Part shown: positions 21,844 to 33,835 of the stretch, piece after piece
Position numbering within the stretch: position 1 is the first letter of the stretch
How the letters are laid out: each line of letters opens with the position of its first letter
Notes under the pieces: model-generated
Told to the model about the DNA's origin: nothing
The model's input: the letters and a program-made list of their open reading frames with translations, nothing else
Databases searched by the model: none
Source: Hanleya hanleyi
Taxonomy: Eukaryota > Mollusca > Polyplacophora > Lepidopleurida > Hanleyidae
DNA length: 64,000 nucleotides
Assembly (NCBI GenBank): GCA_036873755.1
Contig: JAVTVY010020335.1
Span: 1 to 64,000, forward strand
Reading direction: 5' to 3'
Position numbers and translations under genes: made by a program

Positions 21844-22028
21844 GTTTATCCACACATGTTGTATGAGAGCTTGACTTCAACGACATCTTGCATGATATCG
21901 TATAATTATAACTGTGTATACGCGTCAAAGAAATCTGATAAGCGCATTTATGGGATGCAACATGAAGACTGTAAGATAACAGGGCATGCAGGCATACTGG
22001 GATACTCAAAATTAGTGTCTAGGGTAGG

Positions 22029-22084
22029 GAAAATCATCCCAGCGATGCAGTGTATCGATTGATCCGTTAGGATCGATACACTGG
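22029..22084. repeat. Hairpin: CAGTGTATCGAT palindrome
   Basis: CAGTGTATCGATTGATCC and GGATCGATACACTG form a near-perfect hairpin with a four-base loop. Related sequence occurs near 38350-38390. Confidence 0.65.
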
Positions 22085-25000
22085 CTTGGTTAGTTACCCA
22101 TAGCAGTCCTGGATATAAATAGCTAAAGAGGTTTTCTCTGAATCGAACCAATCAGTAAGCCCACTAAGCCAGCTCATTACGCCAATCCGCTGCGAGGTTT
22201 GAGATGTGAATTTCACCGCTGGCTAAACTAATTTTATTTCCGAAGGAAATCGACATAGGGAGTCAAAGCAATTACAACGGGCTTGGGATACCGACATGCC
22301 AATTCAAAACAACCGCAAGATTGCTTAATGGAGACAGTCACCCAAGAACTCATTCGAATCACCAAAATTGTCCAGATAAAATTTAGGATTTACCTGGAAT
22401 TCTGCATCTTCGCATATCCAAGTCGAAGACTAAACGTGTTGCCTTGGCTGAACATAACACATTTTCTGATCAGAACACGGGTTTGGTGATGTCACAGCTC
22501 TATAAATATTCCGTGGTCCATATTGTAGGAGAAGCGCAGCTCTTTGACCACATAAATATTCAAATTTGATTGGCTATACGAAAGAAATGAACATCAATAC
22601 AACAAGCACTTGCCATATTTGGAAATCACACAGACAGACATCAAAGAAAATTTTCGCTGCACGGTGTTGGCAAGCTCATACCGTGATTGGCTATATGACA
22701 TCACATGCGTTCACGGATTGAACAATTTACCCAATTCATTAGCATCCTCTCCCAGGGTGCTTTGCGCTACGCTCCATTTACCCCTATAGGGGTCTCGCCA
22801 TCTTTTGCAGGATTCTTGCAGAAACCAAGAACTGTTCTACCTAACTGTTTTACTGATAGCAAAATATATATTTATCTCGAAATACTGTAAACAGTTATTG
22901 AATGTATTTCAAAACGCCAGTGTCACAGAGTTTCAAGGCAGCTTTTTGACAAATTACCCTAGAACTATATGTTGCGGAAATATATATCGGTGAGTATAGC
23001 GACTGATATCAATTCGCCCAGTTATACGGTCGCCATATTCGTTTACTGTAGCAACAGATGACCTCGGCTCAACTTCGACACAGTCCGTGAGACCCTTACA
23101 GCGCTGAATGGAGAGGCGCGAAGCAGAACGTAAAGAATGCCTAGTAGAGCTTGATTCATTAAGTCAAGGTAAATGACGGTACGTTAATGTAGTATCTAAC
23201 TTGAAATGTGAAGATGGGAATTCTGAAGATCAGGGTAACTAGAGTAATGCAGCTGTACTCGGTATCAGGAAGCTATCATTACCACTGAGAAATATCTTTT
23301 ATACTGTACCATGCTCCATAAACAACACAAACGTGCGACATTTTGTACAACTAACATAAGGATAAAAATGGACGTGTTATTTCGTATAAAAATGGACGTT
23401 TTACTTACTATATTGAATCAGTTTTATTTACCTATAAGATAGGAATCCACTTTTGCAAGTTGATCAGCAGCTGTATACAAATAATTCGGGTGTTTGTCTA
23501 CATTTTTGTAAACCTATTTTCGAGCGAGTCAGAATAACTTCTACGTACAGTTCAAATAGTAGCTAATTAAAATGATATCGTTCTTGGCTTTACAGAATCA
23601 TGAACAAGCGTCATATAGAATCGCGTACTTCCGGCTGCTTATACATTCCAGAGGTTCTTTTATTCTGCAAGGAACAGACAATGGCTCCGCTTTTCGTTCA
23701 CCAATTATTATAATGGCGTGGTGGTGCACCCCCGACCCCACCTCCCCTCTTTCTGCCTTCACGGGTCCAAATTTATCGTGACTAGTTTTAATTTGCAGTT
23801 GGTGCAAAGTGTCAACTTCTTCCTTGTCACAACTCCCGAGCTAGCGTATCTAATTTCGCTTAAGCCGGTGCTAGGGGCCGTGTGGATACTTCATAGTCTC
23901 CACATGAACACCTGCAATAAAAGCGCGGATGAGATATTAAGGCTACATCCGAGATTCCTTCGTATTCTCGGGTCTGAATGTTGGGTGTTGACGAATTCTT
24001 TCCTGTAGAGTCATATGGTTGCTTTTTAGTCGCCAGACGTCTTCAATTTTTTCCACCTCTTGCATATCACTCCAAATGTGTCTGTTCTATCTGATTTGGC
24101 GTTAACTTCAGCACAGTCTTCATGACTTATCAGTTTCATATGATATCCGCCTCTCTTTTTCGATAAAAACGTTAATTAGCGTCGGAATTTCCGCGTTTGG
24201 TACCCACAGCTTCAAACTATTCAGCTTGGCATGATCTGATGCAACAACTTACGCATCGATGAAGTGAGCTTTACTTGCAGAGGTGTTATGAGTTGACATT
24301 GACTGAAACTGACGAGAAGATGGTTTCATCTGAACACCAATATTTAAGGCAGATTTATTTAATATTTTTGAGGGGCTCTTTGAGAGAGTTAGAAAAGAGG
24401 AAATTGCGAAAAATTTCACCCTAAAATCTTCTCTGAAAATGCACCAAAGTGCGTAAAATGAAGGGTAAATTTTCAAAATTTCTCGGGAGATGACCCTCAA
24501 CGTGGCGTCGCGGGCGTGGCCTCTAGAATGCCCTTGAGTGTCAAGGCTCAGTCATTCAGGTTTAATCAATGGGAAGGGTACCATTCGTGCTATCTATATA
24601 AAATACTCCATATATGCAGTATTGTATACACCATGGGCAACTGAAAATGACCGCTGGAAATTCATGGATAACAGCTAATTATCGCACTATCTTTTGATGC
24701 ATATGCTTGTTATGTATGAGCACGTGATAAGGATGCCAAGAAATCATTAACGCTGTACAAGATGTTAATCCTCACTTCCACATTTATGACCGATCCTAAA
24801 TTCATATGGACCGGCCATCTGCAAATGACCTAGGCCGTTTCGGAAAAAAGTGGAAATCCACAGATGGTCTGATTCCCAGACTGTCTGCCACAGTCATTGC
24901 TCAGCCGATTCCCAAGCCGTGTCTGACGGATGTACCCAGTCGACTTAGTTTTGCTATTTACGGGGATTATTCTGAGAAATTACAACTATTTATGCATTCT

Positions 25001-26730
25001 ATTATCATAGATTTACGATTATAATTATAATTTCATAACAACCGACTGATTATACTCAAAGAACGTTTGATTCAGGCCAAAAACAAAGCTACGATATGAA
25101 AGGGTGTTGTTAGAGCTTGTTGTTAGGTCAAGTCATCCCATGGAGAAGCCAGGCTTGTTTCTTCAGAGTTGCTTCTGTGCTAATATATTTTCAAAGGAAG
25201 AAATAATCAGGAGGGGTGTAACCCACAGAACTACGTCGTTTGAAAAGAAAAGCAAATATGGTTCCAAACCCTGATGACGTATTATATCTCTCTCAATCGC
25301 GTGATGAATTATGTATTAATTCATCTGCATGACACGTGAACACTTATCCAGAAATCTAACATCGCTTATGTAACACGAAACCAATTAAATTGTCATTGTC
25401 GACGCAAAGTTCATATATTTTTTATGGGTGAAACTTACCACACTATACCCTTGGGTGAAGCTCTACCAGAAAATGTAAATAATCCACGATGGCCGCTATG
25501 ATGACGTCACAGTGACGTCATTTTCAAAAAAGGCATTTTTGGGTAGATTTTTCAGTCAGATTTTCCGAATTTTTTATTTATGCAATTTCTCCTCAAAAAC
25601 TGCATGATAAATTAGTACATATTAATGTGATGTGAAACAAAATAGTTTTTGCCCACTTTTCATCTCGGGAAAGCAGATATTTTTGAAGAAATATGACGAA
25701 AACATCACTTTTCTGGTACCCCACTTGGCAGCCATCTTGAATTTACCCATGATCTTCTGCTCGGGCGGTTATGCAAATAGGCTCAAAATAACCCCAATAT
25801 GATAAACTATAAAGTCACGGAGTTTCAGCTCTCCATTTTTTATCGTTCCGGAAATTGCGCAGAAAGTTAACATTATGATGGATAGAAAAAATAATTATTT
25901 CATACTAACATATAAGGGAAAGTAGAGTCAATACCTTTGGTATCTTTCATCTATACGCATGGTTCACAACTCCAGTGTTCTATGAAAGCAGTTACGATGT
26001 AACTTCCCACGATATTTCAGACATAATCAGCTTTCTTCAACATCACCCCTGGTAATTTGTGCCGAAAGACACACACAATTTACACGTTAAATACGCTGAG
26101 GGCAGATTTTCTCCGAAAGACGCCCGAATGTTTTATCTCCGTGCATGGAGCTACTCGATGCCCTAATTTGAATAGTGAATTTAGCATCTAGGTTAAACAT
26201 GAGATATCAGATCGGTTGCATCTTACGCCTGTACCGCCAGTTTATAAATCATGTAATAGTTCATCGTTACCAAGGTACCCGGAACTTCGCGGAGGAATGC
26301 ATCTTCTTGTGTGGCCTGCTAAACTGGTCCGAAAATAGATCATGTAGATATGAAAGTAAAGAAATGTGAGCATTTAAATTCAGTAGGCGTGAACAAGTAA
26401 AGATAGAAGAATATCTGAAGTGTATAGGGTGAGACTACTGTACATATACAGAGTATAAAGAATAACAAAGTATCAAGATTGAATATGGCGATAACATTCA
26501 TATCGGGAGATATCAGACCGTGAAGCAAACGCTTCCTGGTATGCAGCGTTGTGTACATAAAACAACTAGAGCACAAATGTACACAAAACATAATTCCCTA
26601 CAATGCCAGCGCAAATTTGACAAGATTCGCGTCGTTCTTCTTCTATTACCGTATTAACAACTTTACTTTCATTTCATCTGTTTCAACGAAACCACAACTG
26701 ACCCAGTTTTTTCCCCGTTTGAAATGAGGT
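22085..26730. other. Spacer; scattered dispersed repeats, no gene seen
   Basis: Pieces around 22260-22330 recur inverted near 38090-38160. A block at 25430-25530 recurs at 41301-41400. Otherwise it is AT-rich sequence with short frames lacking family resemblance. Confidence 0.4.
25430..25530 (+). repeat. Dispersed repeat with paired CRE motifs, copy 1
   Basis: It shares about 100 bp with 41301-41400, including AAACTTACCACACTATACCC and TTGGGT(G/C)AAGCTCTACCA. It ends in two perfect cAMP-response-type sites TGACGTCA at 25502-25509 and 25513-25520. Confidence 0.8.
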
Positions 26731-26733
26731 AGA

Positions 26734-27105
26734 TACGGTGGCTCATAAGGGACATGCAATATTTTTTTAGTTTTATATTTATTTTCTTTACTTTTACATT
26801 ATTTTTTTATTTTCGACTTTCCACCCACCCCGAAACTACTTTCCACCCGCCCCGAAATTACTTTCCACCCACCCCGAAACTAGTTTTCACCCGCCCCGAA
26901 ATTACTTTCCACCCACCCCGAAACTAGTTTTCACCCGCCCCGAAATTACTTTTCACCCACCCCGAAACTAGTTTTCACCCGCCCCGAAATTACTTTCCAC
27001 CCACCCCGAAACTACTTTCCACCCGCCCCGAAATTACTTTCCACCCACCCCGAAACTACTTTCCACCCGCCCCGAAATTACTTTCCACCCGCCCCGAAAC
27101 GTTAG
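26734..27105. mobile_element. TACGG-family foldback element, half copy (22-bp array)
   Basis: It begins TACGGTGGCTCATAAGGGAC, the shared terminus of this family, followed by an ATTTTC/TTTTA-rich arm. Then come about 13 tandem 22-bp units (26815-27105) alternating CCACCCACCCCGAAACTA and CCACCCGCCCCGAAATTA. No mirror-image right half was found, so it is truncated or rearranged. Confidence 0.75.
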
Positions 27106-28580
27106 CTGCGAAAGCTCAAAAAAGGTGCCACGTCTGTCTGTCCGTCTATCCGCACCTAGGTTAAAGTAAATGTTAGTTTGGGCCCCACCCTAACCTGATT
27201 CCCAGCCTCATATATCAGGATATAACCCATACACTCTCCCCAGGAGTGTTCCCTTACCCCCGGGGACTGCAGGTTAAGCAAAATGTTAAACTTTTGGAAC
27301 TTGCAGTTTTGCTACCTTTCTGCCATCATCCGAACGCATGGCACGATCATACGTAGAAACTTCTGCTCGTGTGAAGTGAAACGTGAAATGCCCTTAGCAA
27401 GCTAAGATGCCTTTCTGCCAGTGAGAAAATTCTCACGATGACTTAATCCGATTTGAATGGTTAACTAAATGCGACTTGTTCTGTTCAGTTTGATTTATAG
27501 CGAAATCGTATGAGACATCGGTGTTCTCACGTTGGCACCAACTCAATCAAGTTGTATGCTAGTTTACAAGACGTTACTGTACTACAGTAGTATAAAAATA
27601 GGCTTTCCACATCACATGAGCAAGGGCAAGAGATAGGTGACGTCATTCCACCTCTTCAACTTTTATAACCTCGAAAACATTTGATATTTTGTCCAGTTGA
27701 TCTTCTGATCCGATTTGTTCTCCTGAACTCTCGCCCTCGTCAATTTTTAACACCCTTTAGTCCCCTTGTCATCTCGATCCCCGTGTCTCATTGTTCTCGT
27801 GAACTTTTGACCTGGTATTTCAACTTTAAATCAACACATACGCGCTTTTGTTTTACGCTGTTCCGATTATCCATTTTCCTTCAGTTTAATACCGACACAT
27901 GTGCGAAAAAAAAAACAAAAAAAACAACAACTGGGATACAGGTGTGATGTGCAAAAGCGCACATTTCAGCTCAAGGCTCGTCAGCTGATCCAATTTTACT
28001 ATGGCTCGACGTAGCAGGTCGAATATAAACAGCTCTATCTGAATATACGTGTAGGTTTCCTGAAATATATTTACCTCTACAAACTTTTTGTGACATATCG
28101 CCTTTCGTATGGTACAAATTAATATAGGTATCAATATATGATTTTGGCAAATTACGTCAAAATTTGATTTGAAAGGAATAGTGTAGCGAATTCCTTTTCC
28201 ATGTTAAATGATTGAGAGGACGACTTGACCTGCGGAATACTTCTAACAAAGAGCTTTTTTCACTCACTTGTATAACCAATGGAACATTTATTTACTCCTC
28301 ACAAGAAAGAGTTTCCTTAAAAAGTTTATGTAATTATATTTGTTTATAAATGATGAGAAATTAGGTCAAATCACTTTCGAAAGCGAACGAAATTCAGCTA
28401 TTTTGATGAAGACACGATCGGCTGTGCAAAAAACGGTTTGTCTCTGATTGGCCGGAAACTAATATGCCGAGCTGCGATCGCTGTCAGACAAATGGTCAGC
28501 TTAGTGCACGCGAGTTAAATTCGCTTAAATTTCAACTGGATTTTCTCAGCACGTTTGTAAGGTGTATGTATCCACATTAG
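27106..28580. other. Spacer with one 90-bp dispersed repeat
   Basis: 27319-27410 (ACGCATGGCACGATCATACG and onward) is shared with 52604-52694. The rest shows short frames only. Confidence 0.45.
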
Positions 28581-29173
28581 TACGGTGGCTTGTTAGGGCC
28601 ATGCATTGATCTTTCGAATTTTCTGCCTTTCTCTAATTTTCAAGACTTCACTTTCGCATTTTCTCTCTTTTCTTGTCATCCTTTTAGATTCATTTTCGAT
28701 TTTTCAAAATTTATCCCTGATTTTTTTATTCATTCTCAAGAAACTGCAACCATTTCCATACGAAAACGCTGGAAATTCATTTTCAAGAGACAAGAACAAT
28801 TCAAACGACCACATGAAAACACTGGAAATTAGCGAAAACCTCGAAAATTGCGTGAAACATCAGAAATAGCAAAAAAAACGCAAAACAGAAAATGCCGTGT
28901 AATTTCCACCGCGGCTGAAATACATTACACCGCGGTTGAAATACTTTTTCGAAGTTTTTGCTAATTTTTAGTGTTTTCACATGGTTGTTCGATTTTTGCA
29001 GTCGCTTGAAAATGGATAGAAGAAATTGTTAAAACCAGAAAACAACTTTATATCTCGGAAATGAATCGATGTCAATGGCAAGAAATTACAGAAAACGCGA
29101 AAGTGAAATCTTGAAAACTAGTAAAAGGCAGAAAATTGCAAAACTCAATGCATGGCCCTAACAAGCCACCGTA
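28581..29173. mobile_element. TACGG-family foldback element (593 bp)
   Basis: TACGGTGGCTTGTTAGGGCC at the left is inverted at the right end (GGCCCTAACAAGCCACCGTA). The arms keep pairing for well over 80 bp through ATTTTCTGCCTTT and CACTTTCGC. The flanks ACATTAG (28574-28580) and ACACTAG (29174-29180) look like a 7-bp duplication with one mismatch. The centre (28896-28945) has two ACCGCGG(C/T)TGAAATAC units. Frames of 80-87 codons in the left arm are composition artefacts. Confidence 0.9.
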
Positions 29174-29614
29174 ACACTAGATTCGCTCCAGTGATTTGAA
29201 AAGAACTCTCAAATTATATTGAATACTATTATTCCCTTTATGCACTTTCCACGCAGCTGTTGCTGAACCTTTAACCTCTTAAACTTCTGACAATGTGAAC
29301 TTTTAACGAAGAACACTTGACTCCTTTATTCACTAGCCATGCATCCGTTATTTCTCCATGTATGCTCGGTCCTATTGCAACTATTCTCCGGATACCGTCG
29401 TACCAATGTCAAAGCCTTTAGAGATCAGACAGCTTTCTGAAGAAAGTGGGGAATTAAACCCATCAAAGGGGAACGCTATTTTCTGGTCACGTGATTATAA
29501 TTTGTGAAGAATTGTCGGACACATGTATGCACACGTCACACTTTCAGTTATGAAAATTCCCATCAAACCGGAACCAGACATCTAAATTTATAGTATGAAT
29601 GTATCGAGGGGAAA

Positions 29615-29762
29615 TGAAGAATTCGTAGTCATCACTATTGTAGCATTATCATGTGGACAGAAGAATACACTAGCGATGCTGATATGTGGATCAAATTATG
29701 GGCAAGCCTTTGGTGTAAGACTTCACCAATATATATTAGATTTATATATATATACTTCACTA

Positions 29763-29811
<49 letters not shown>

Positions 29812-30167
29812 GTGTATAGATAGTATCAGAAGTCCATCTGATAGTATGAATATACATTAGAGAGTGAGTGGGTTAGGGTTACCAAAAGAGCGAAACAGAA
29901 CGCTTGTCGGTGAAGTATATATATAAATCTATATATATTGGTGAAGTCTTACACCAAAGGCTTGCCAAATTATGTGCAGACCAGGCTAGAGCCTTGGTAA
30001 GGCAAGAAGGGCATGAAAGGATTCTAGATCAACCTTCACCCCCAGGACTTCGATACGAGAAATTCAACTGCCAATCTCTCTCTCTTGTTCGGAAATCCCT
30101 CCTTTCATCTAGGAGCACCCTCTTACAGAGGTATTTAGAAGCTCGCACTAACCCCGCCGCTTACTAG
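29615..30167 (+). pseudogene. Unrecognised open frame split by a 266-bp element
   Basis: A frame open from about 29615 (WTEEYTSDADMWIK region) would continue after the inserted element as LCADQARALVRQEGHERIL and on to LEARTNPAAY, then TAG at 30165-30167, if the insertion and one duplicate of its target are discounted. Polar residues and lack of stops make it look like an ancient coding fragment, perhaps of a mobile element, but I do not recognise a family. It could be chance. Confidence 0.3.
29701..29966. mobile_element. 266-bp MITE with 8-bp target duplication
   Basis: Inverted ends of about 55 bp begin GGCAAGCCTTTGGTGTAAG and end in the exact mirror. They are flanked on both sides by AAATTATG (29693-29700 and 29967-29974). 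An AT microsatellite lies at about 29766-29808. An 8-bp duplication is typical of hAT or P-type elements; the terminal bases are not a standard hAT signature. No coding sequence. Confidence 0.92.
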
Positions 30168-30309
30168 GGTGGTCGAGACAGGGTCAGTAGCAGTCGAGGT
30201 CCCGTGCTGTGCTGGCTGTGCATGTAACTTGTGCATTTACAGTGCATTGACACCTCCTGACTGTACATATAGACCCGTTCCTTTTTCTGACCAGGTGTGT
30301 GCGATGTAC

Positions 30310-30566
30310 TACTGTGAGTGGATTTATATAGCGGTCACTGAAAAACACCCAGGTACTTTATTCCCCAAGTGCCTCCGCTGGCGAAGGTCTAGCGTAGCAA
30401 CTAGTTCCACCATCAGTCCATTTCACCCTGGACACCGAATCAGTCCAGCGCCTTGTGAATAGGCGAGTATATATGTAAGCGGTCACTGGCGAGGCGCGAA
30501 CCCGCGCCAGCTGTAGCACTCCGGGTCAGAGTCAGACACTCTAACCCTTCGGCCACGACACGCTCA
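30310..30566 (-). mobile_element. Second tRNA-derived SINE-like element
   Basis: On the minus strand, an A box-like TGGCCGAAGGG and a B box GGTTCGCGCC lie in a tRNA-sized head at about 30487-30560. They are followed by a body containing GTCCAGGGTGAAATGGACTG and CAGTGACCGCTATATAAATC. The head does not fold as an intact tRNA. The 3' boundary is uncertain. Confidence 0.55.
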
Positions 30567-30689
30567 ATTCACATGTGCACATGCTACTAGAAGCACAAGC
30601 TGCTGCAACTGGGCTACCTTCATCAGAAAAACTCTATCTGCGACTGGTTCTGCATATCTGTGGGAGAATCAAGGTTGTAATTCCCCAAA

Positions 30690-31345
30690 ACCCAACGCTA
30701 AACTTTATTCGGAAAACTTTAACTAATATATTTGTTACACTCTTGAGAAGTAAGATCTCTGAATATAGTAAACTGGAGACTTACAGTACGTTTAAGGAAA
30801 CCCCCGGAGGTGAGGATGCAATTTTTTCTATACCAAATAGACACCACCGTATTGCCCTGACACGGTTCAGAATTAGTGCCCACAAATTGGAAATTGAAAA
30901 GGGGCGCTTTCACAATATACCTCGTGAACAACGGCTCTGTATAGTAAGGTTGTTGAGGATGAGAAGCACTTTCTCCTGCAATGCACGTGATTCCATCCGA
31001 AGAGAAATAAACTCTTTAACTGTATCGGACCATAATTATTAAATCTATTTGATGATACTATTTCCCTATTTAGATGGATAATGAGTACAACCATCCAAGC
31101 AGTAGTATACAGTGTAGCGAGATATGTACACGAATGCTTTGAGTATTTGAAAGACTCGTAGTTTGTACATGTATATGTTTAGCTGCTATATGTCTCCCCT
31201 GCGACCAAATGATAGGCCCTCTATCCTCGACCACTTATAGGTATATCCTGAAAATCTTTACATATGTATTTGAAAATATTTATTTGTTTTAACATGCTGT
31301 GCCATTATCCTTCGGGCATAAGGAGCAAATAAAGTCTTATCGTGT
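30690..31345 (+). pseudogene. 3' end of a Jockey/CR1-type LINE ORF2
   Basis: The frame reads KISEYSKLETYSTFKETPGG, then RIALTRFRISAHKLEIEKGR and IPREQRLC, typical of the post-RT region of Jockey-like LINEs. After a frameshift comes VEDEKHFLLQCT, and after another DSIRREINSL. GGGCATAAGGAGCAAATAAA at about 31313-31332 looks like the 3' terminus. Two frameshifts mark it as dead. Confidence 0.78.
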
Positions 31346-31644
31346 TCAGGAGATTAAAAATACATCCATGTCTCAAACTCAACAAGAATGGAGTAGAGTA
31401 GAGCTCGATAGACAGCGCCAGGAAGCCAGCATACAAGCATCGCAACCAACCGTTAATAGCAATAGGAAATACAACCCGTCCAAGGCTTGTGCAGAGGCGC
31501 CTAAACAACGCGGGAATGAGAAACGATTAATTTATAAAGAGGTTAGCTACTAGATTATCCTCATGAAAATTTATGGTTATTTATCGGAGAGCCGTACAGG
31601 AAGGGGTGATCCGAAATGATCCGGAATAATCCACAAACATCCGA

Positions 31645-32349
31645 TTTTTTTTTTTTTTTTATAATTATTTTTTTATTTTTGTTCTTTCTCCAATGAAGAC
31701 ATCACAAATACATTTTACAACAGGTACCACTGAATACATAAACATTTTCAACATACGACATATAATCAACAATAGATACAAAAAAACATTCAAAAAACAC
31801 ACCAACAAATATATCAAATAAGAAATAAGTCAGCAATACCTGTTCAACCTTAATGTTATTGCTCAAAATAGTATTTTAAAACGTGCCATTTTTTCAAAAA
31901 AATTTCAGTAGTTGATGTTGTAGTTGCGATATATTTTTCTATATTATATTGTTCCTGAAATTTTTTGAGCAAAATATTTATATATAAATTGGAGGCCCTA
32001 AACTTATTTGTGTAAATATATCTTTTTGCAATCAAAATCAAAGTATTTAACAGGGATTGCTGCCTATCCCAGCGACATATTATTTTATCCTTTGTGAGAC
32101 TACATCTAATATTAACAACTTCATTTAACCATCTCTGTACTTCAGACCACAGTTTCTTTACCTCAGGGCAAAAAATAAAGAGGTGTTCTATTGACTCTTT
32201 TTCGCTTTTACAGTATGAGCAGAAATTGTCAGTTCGTTTTCCAATTTTTTCTAGATAAGTATTCTATGTAGAATTTTATACTGAAAGTCTCTTAATTTAG
32301 TTTCTTGACTGCTCTTAAAATTACTCGCATATATTCCTCCCCATTCTCT
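31645..32349 (-). mobile_element. 5'-truncated LINE with poly(A) and 9-bp target duplication
   Basis: The minus strand carries the end of a LINE ORF2: KLRDFQYKILHRIL, a short frame disruption, then a CCHC-type segment FCSYCKSEKESIEHLFIFCP and LILIAKRYIYTNKF. It ends in YFEQ and a stop at 31856. A 3' UTR and an A-tract (plus-strand T run, about 31647-31663) follow. AACATCCGA flanks both sides (31636-31644 and 32350-32358), giving the exact insertion. Residue pattern resembles L1/Tx1-type LINEs (inference). Confidence 0.92.
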
Positions 32350-32358
32350 AACATCCGA

Positions 32359-33469
32359 ATTGATCATCCGGAGTTATCACCCGGCCTGTTCCGGAATGCT
32401 CCGGAGTGTATCGACCTTCGGGTATATCCCTATATGGAGGTGTAGAACGTTATTAATCTTCATTCTTCGAAAATACAAAGCAACATTGATCGATTCCGGG
32501 GTACTGATAAGAAGTCATATGACCCCACAGACAAATCTACTGAGTACATATTTAAAAACATCAGAAGAACCCAAAAGGATCCATGTGATGGTTTGTTTCG
32601 CAGCCACGCATTTGTGTAGCTGTTCATGTGGATATATTGAATAACATGACCACACGGTCCCTAACGCCAGCTTGAGCGGTATTAGATACAAATATTTAAG
32701 AGAGATGATGTAATAACCCTATCCAATCATCTGGTGGAAATGATGAACTATGTGACCGCCAGATAGTAAAACGAGTTTGTATTTATTGAATGCAAATGCA
32801 ATATTCAGAACAAATACCTGTGAATCCCGATGCCTACCAAGCACTTCATTCTCCACCTTGTTCACAAGTCACAAAACTAAAATCACAATGATTTGTATAG
32901 GGGAAAGCTTCGGGACGAAACGTCCACCAGCAGAATCTCACCATATACATGCAACAATTAAATGCAACATCAAAGGTTCGGTGGAAAACGATGCCGGAGT
33001 ACTGACAAGAAGTAATATGACACCACAGACAACAATATACTTACTGCATATTAAAAAACACAACAAAGACCAAAAGTATCACTTTTGAACATTACCAAAG
33101 CGTTAAGGACTCACTAGCAAACCATGGTTTGCGTTTGTCACATACGTTCAAAATCACTGGCTAATCCCTCTATTTTAAGAAGACATTTGAGGCAGGGACA
33201 GGTTTCTTTTGGGCTTGAACATAGTACTCCGAAGCGAATAATAATGGGATCTGAATTCGATTTAGGCGAAAAGACATATTCTAGATAACGAAAACTCTTA
33301 TACCATCCATTTACCATGAATATTGCGGGTCCTACTGGGAGTGAAAAAAAGTATATGGATTGGCAACTTACTACGGGGAATCGAAGACTATACTGGGTCA
33401 TATCAAATAGAATTATCTGATGCTATATTTTTCTCCACGGCCAAACACAGAATATATACAAAAATACTG
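32359..33469. other. Spacer upstream-side of gene 2 3' end; dispersed repeats
   Basis: Repeats with ACTGACAAGAAGT and ATGACCCCACAGAC occur near 32505 and 33001, and TAACATGACCACACGG near 32643. The same set lies 3' of gene 3 (55470-55700) and partly at 47300. No gene seen. Confidence 0.5.
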
Positions 33470-33668
33470 TATTTAGTAACAACAAAAAAAGTATGTCTTC
33501 CCTACACTAAGTTATCTCGGACCCCGAGATAATTGTCCAATGAAAAAGAAGCTTATGTGAATTTCCTGCTTTTTCCGTGACAATTGTTCAGCGAGAAAAC
33601 AGGAAATTTACATGAGCTGGATTTTCGTGGACAATTTTATCGGGCGTTATGTTTGTAGTTACTAAATA
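33470..33668. mobile_element. Diverged palindromic element
   Basis: TATTTAGTAAC at the left mirrors GTTACTAAATA at the right. The arms share GATAATTGTCCA/TGGACAATTTTATC and GAATTTCCTG/CAGGAAATTTAC. The left arm has an extra insertion of about 40 bp. Confidence 0.55.
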
Positions 33669-33835
33669 TAGAAAAAAAATCTCCTTCCCATGTCTCTTCT
33701 ACGGTTTCGTATGTATACGAACCCCAAAAAACTTGATTGGGGTCATTAAAGTGAAGCGAGATTGATGTAGATATTACTGATCGTCTGAATGCATTGACTT
33801 GACGAAGACAAGGCGGAGATTCGTATAAGCTGCAG

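Noticed and set aside
21297..22009. Overlapping frames of 120-176 codons on both strands
   Set aside because: They overlap the GCGAACA element and its inverted ends and show no transposase motif or codon bias.
30575..31042. A 155-codon frame as an intact gene
   Set aside because: The central part is LINE ORF2 sequence and the end is frameshifted; it is annotated as a pseudogene.
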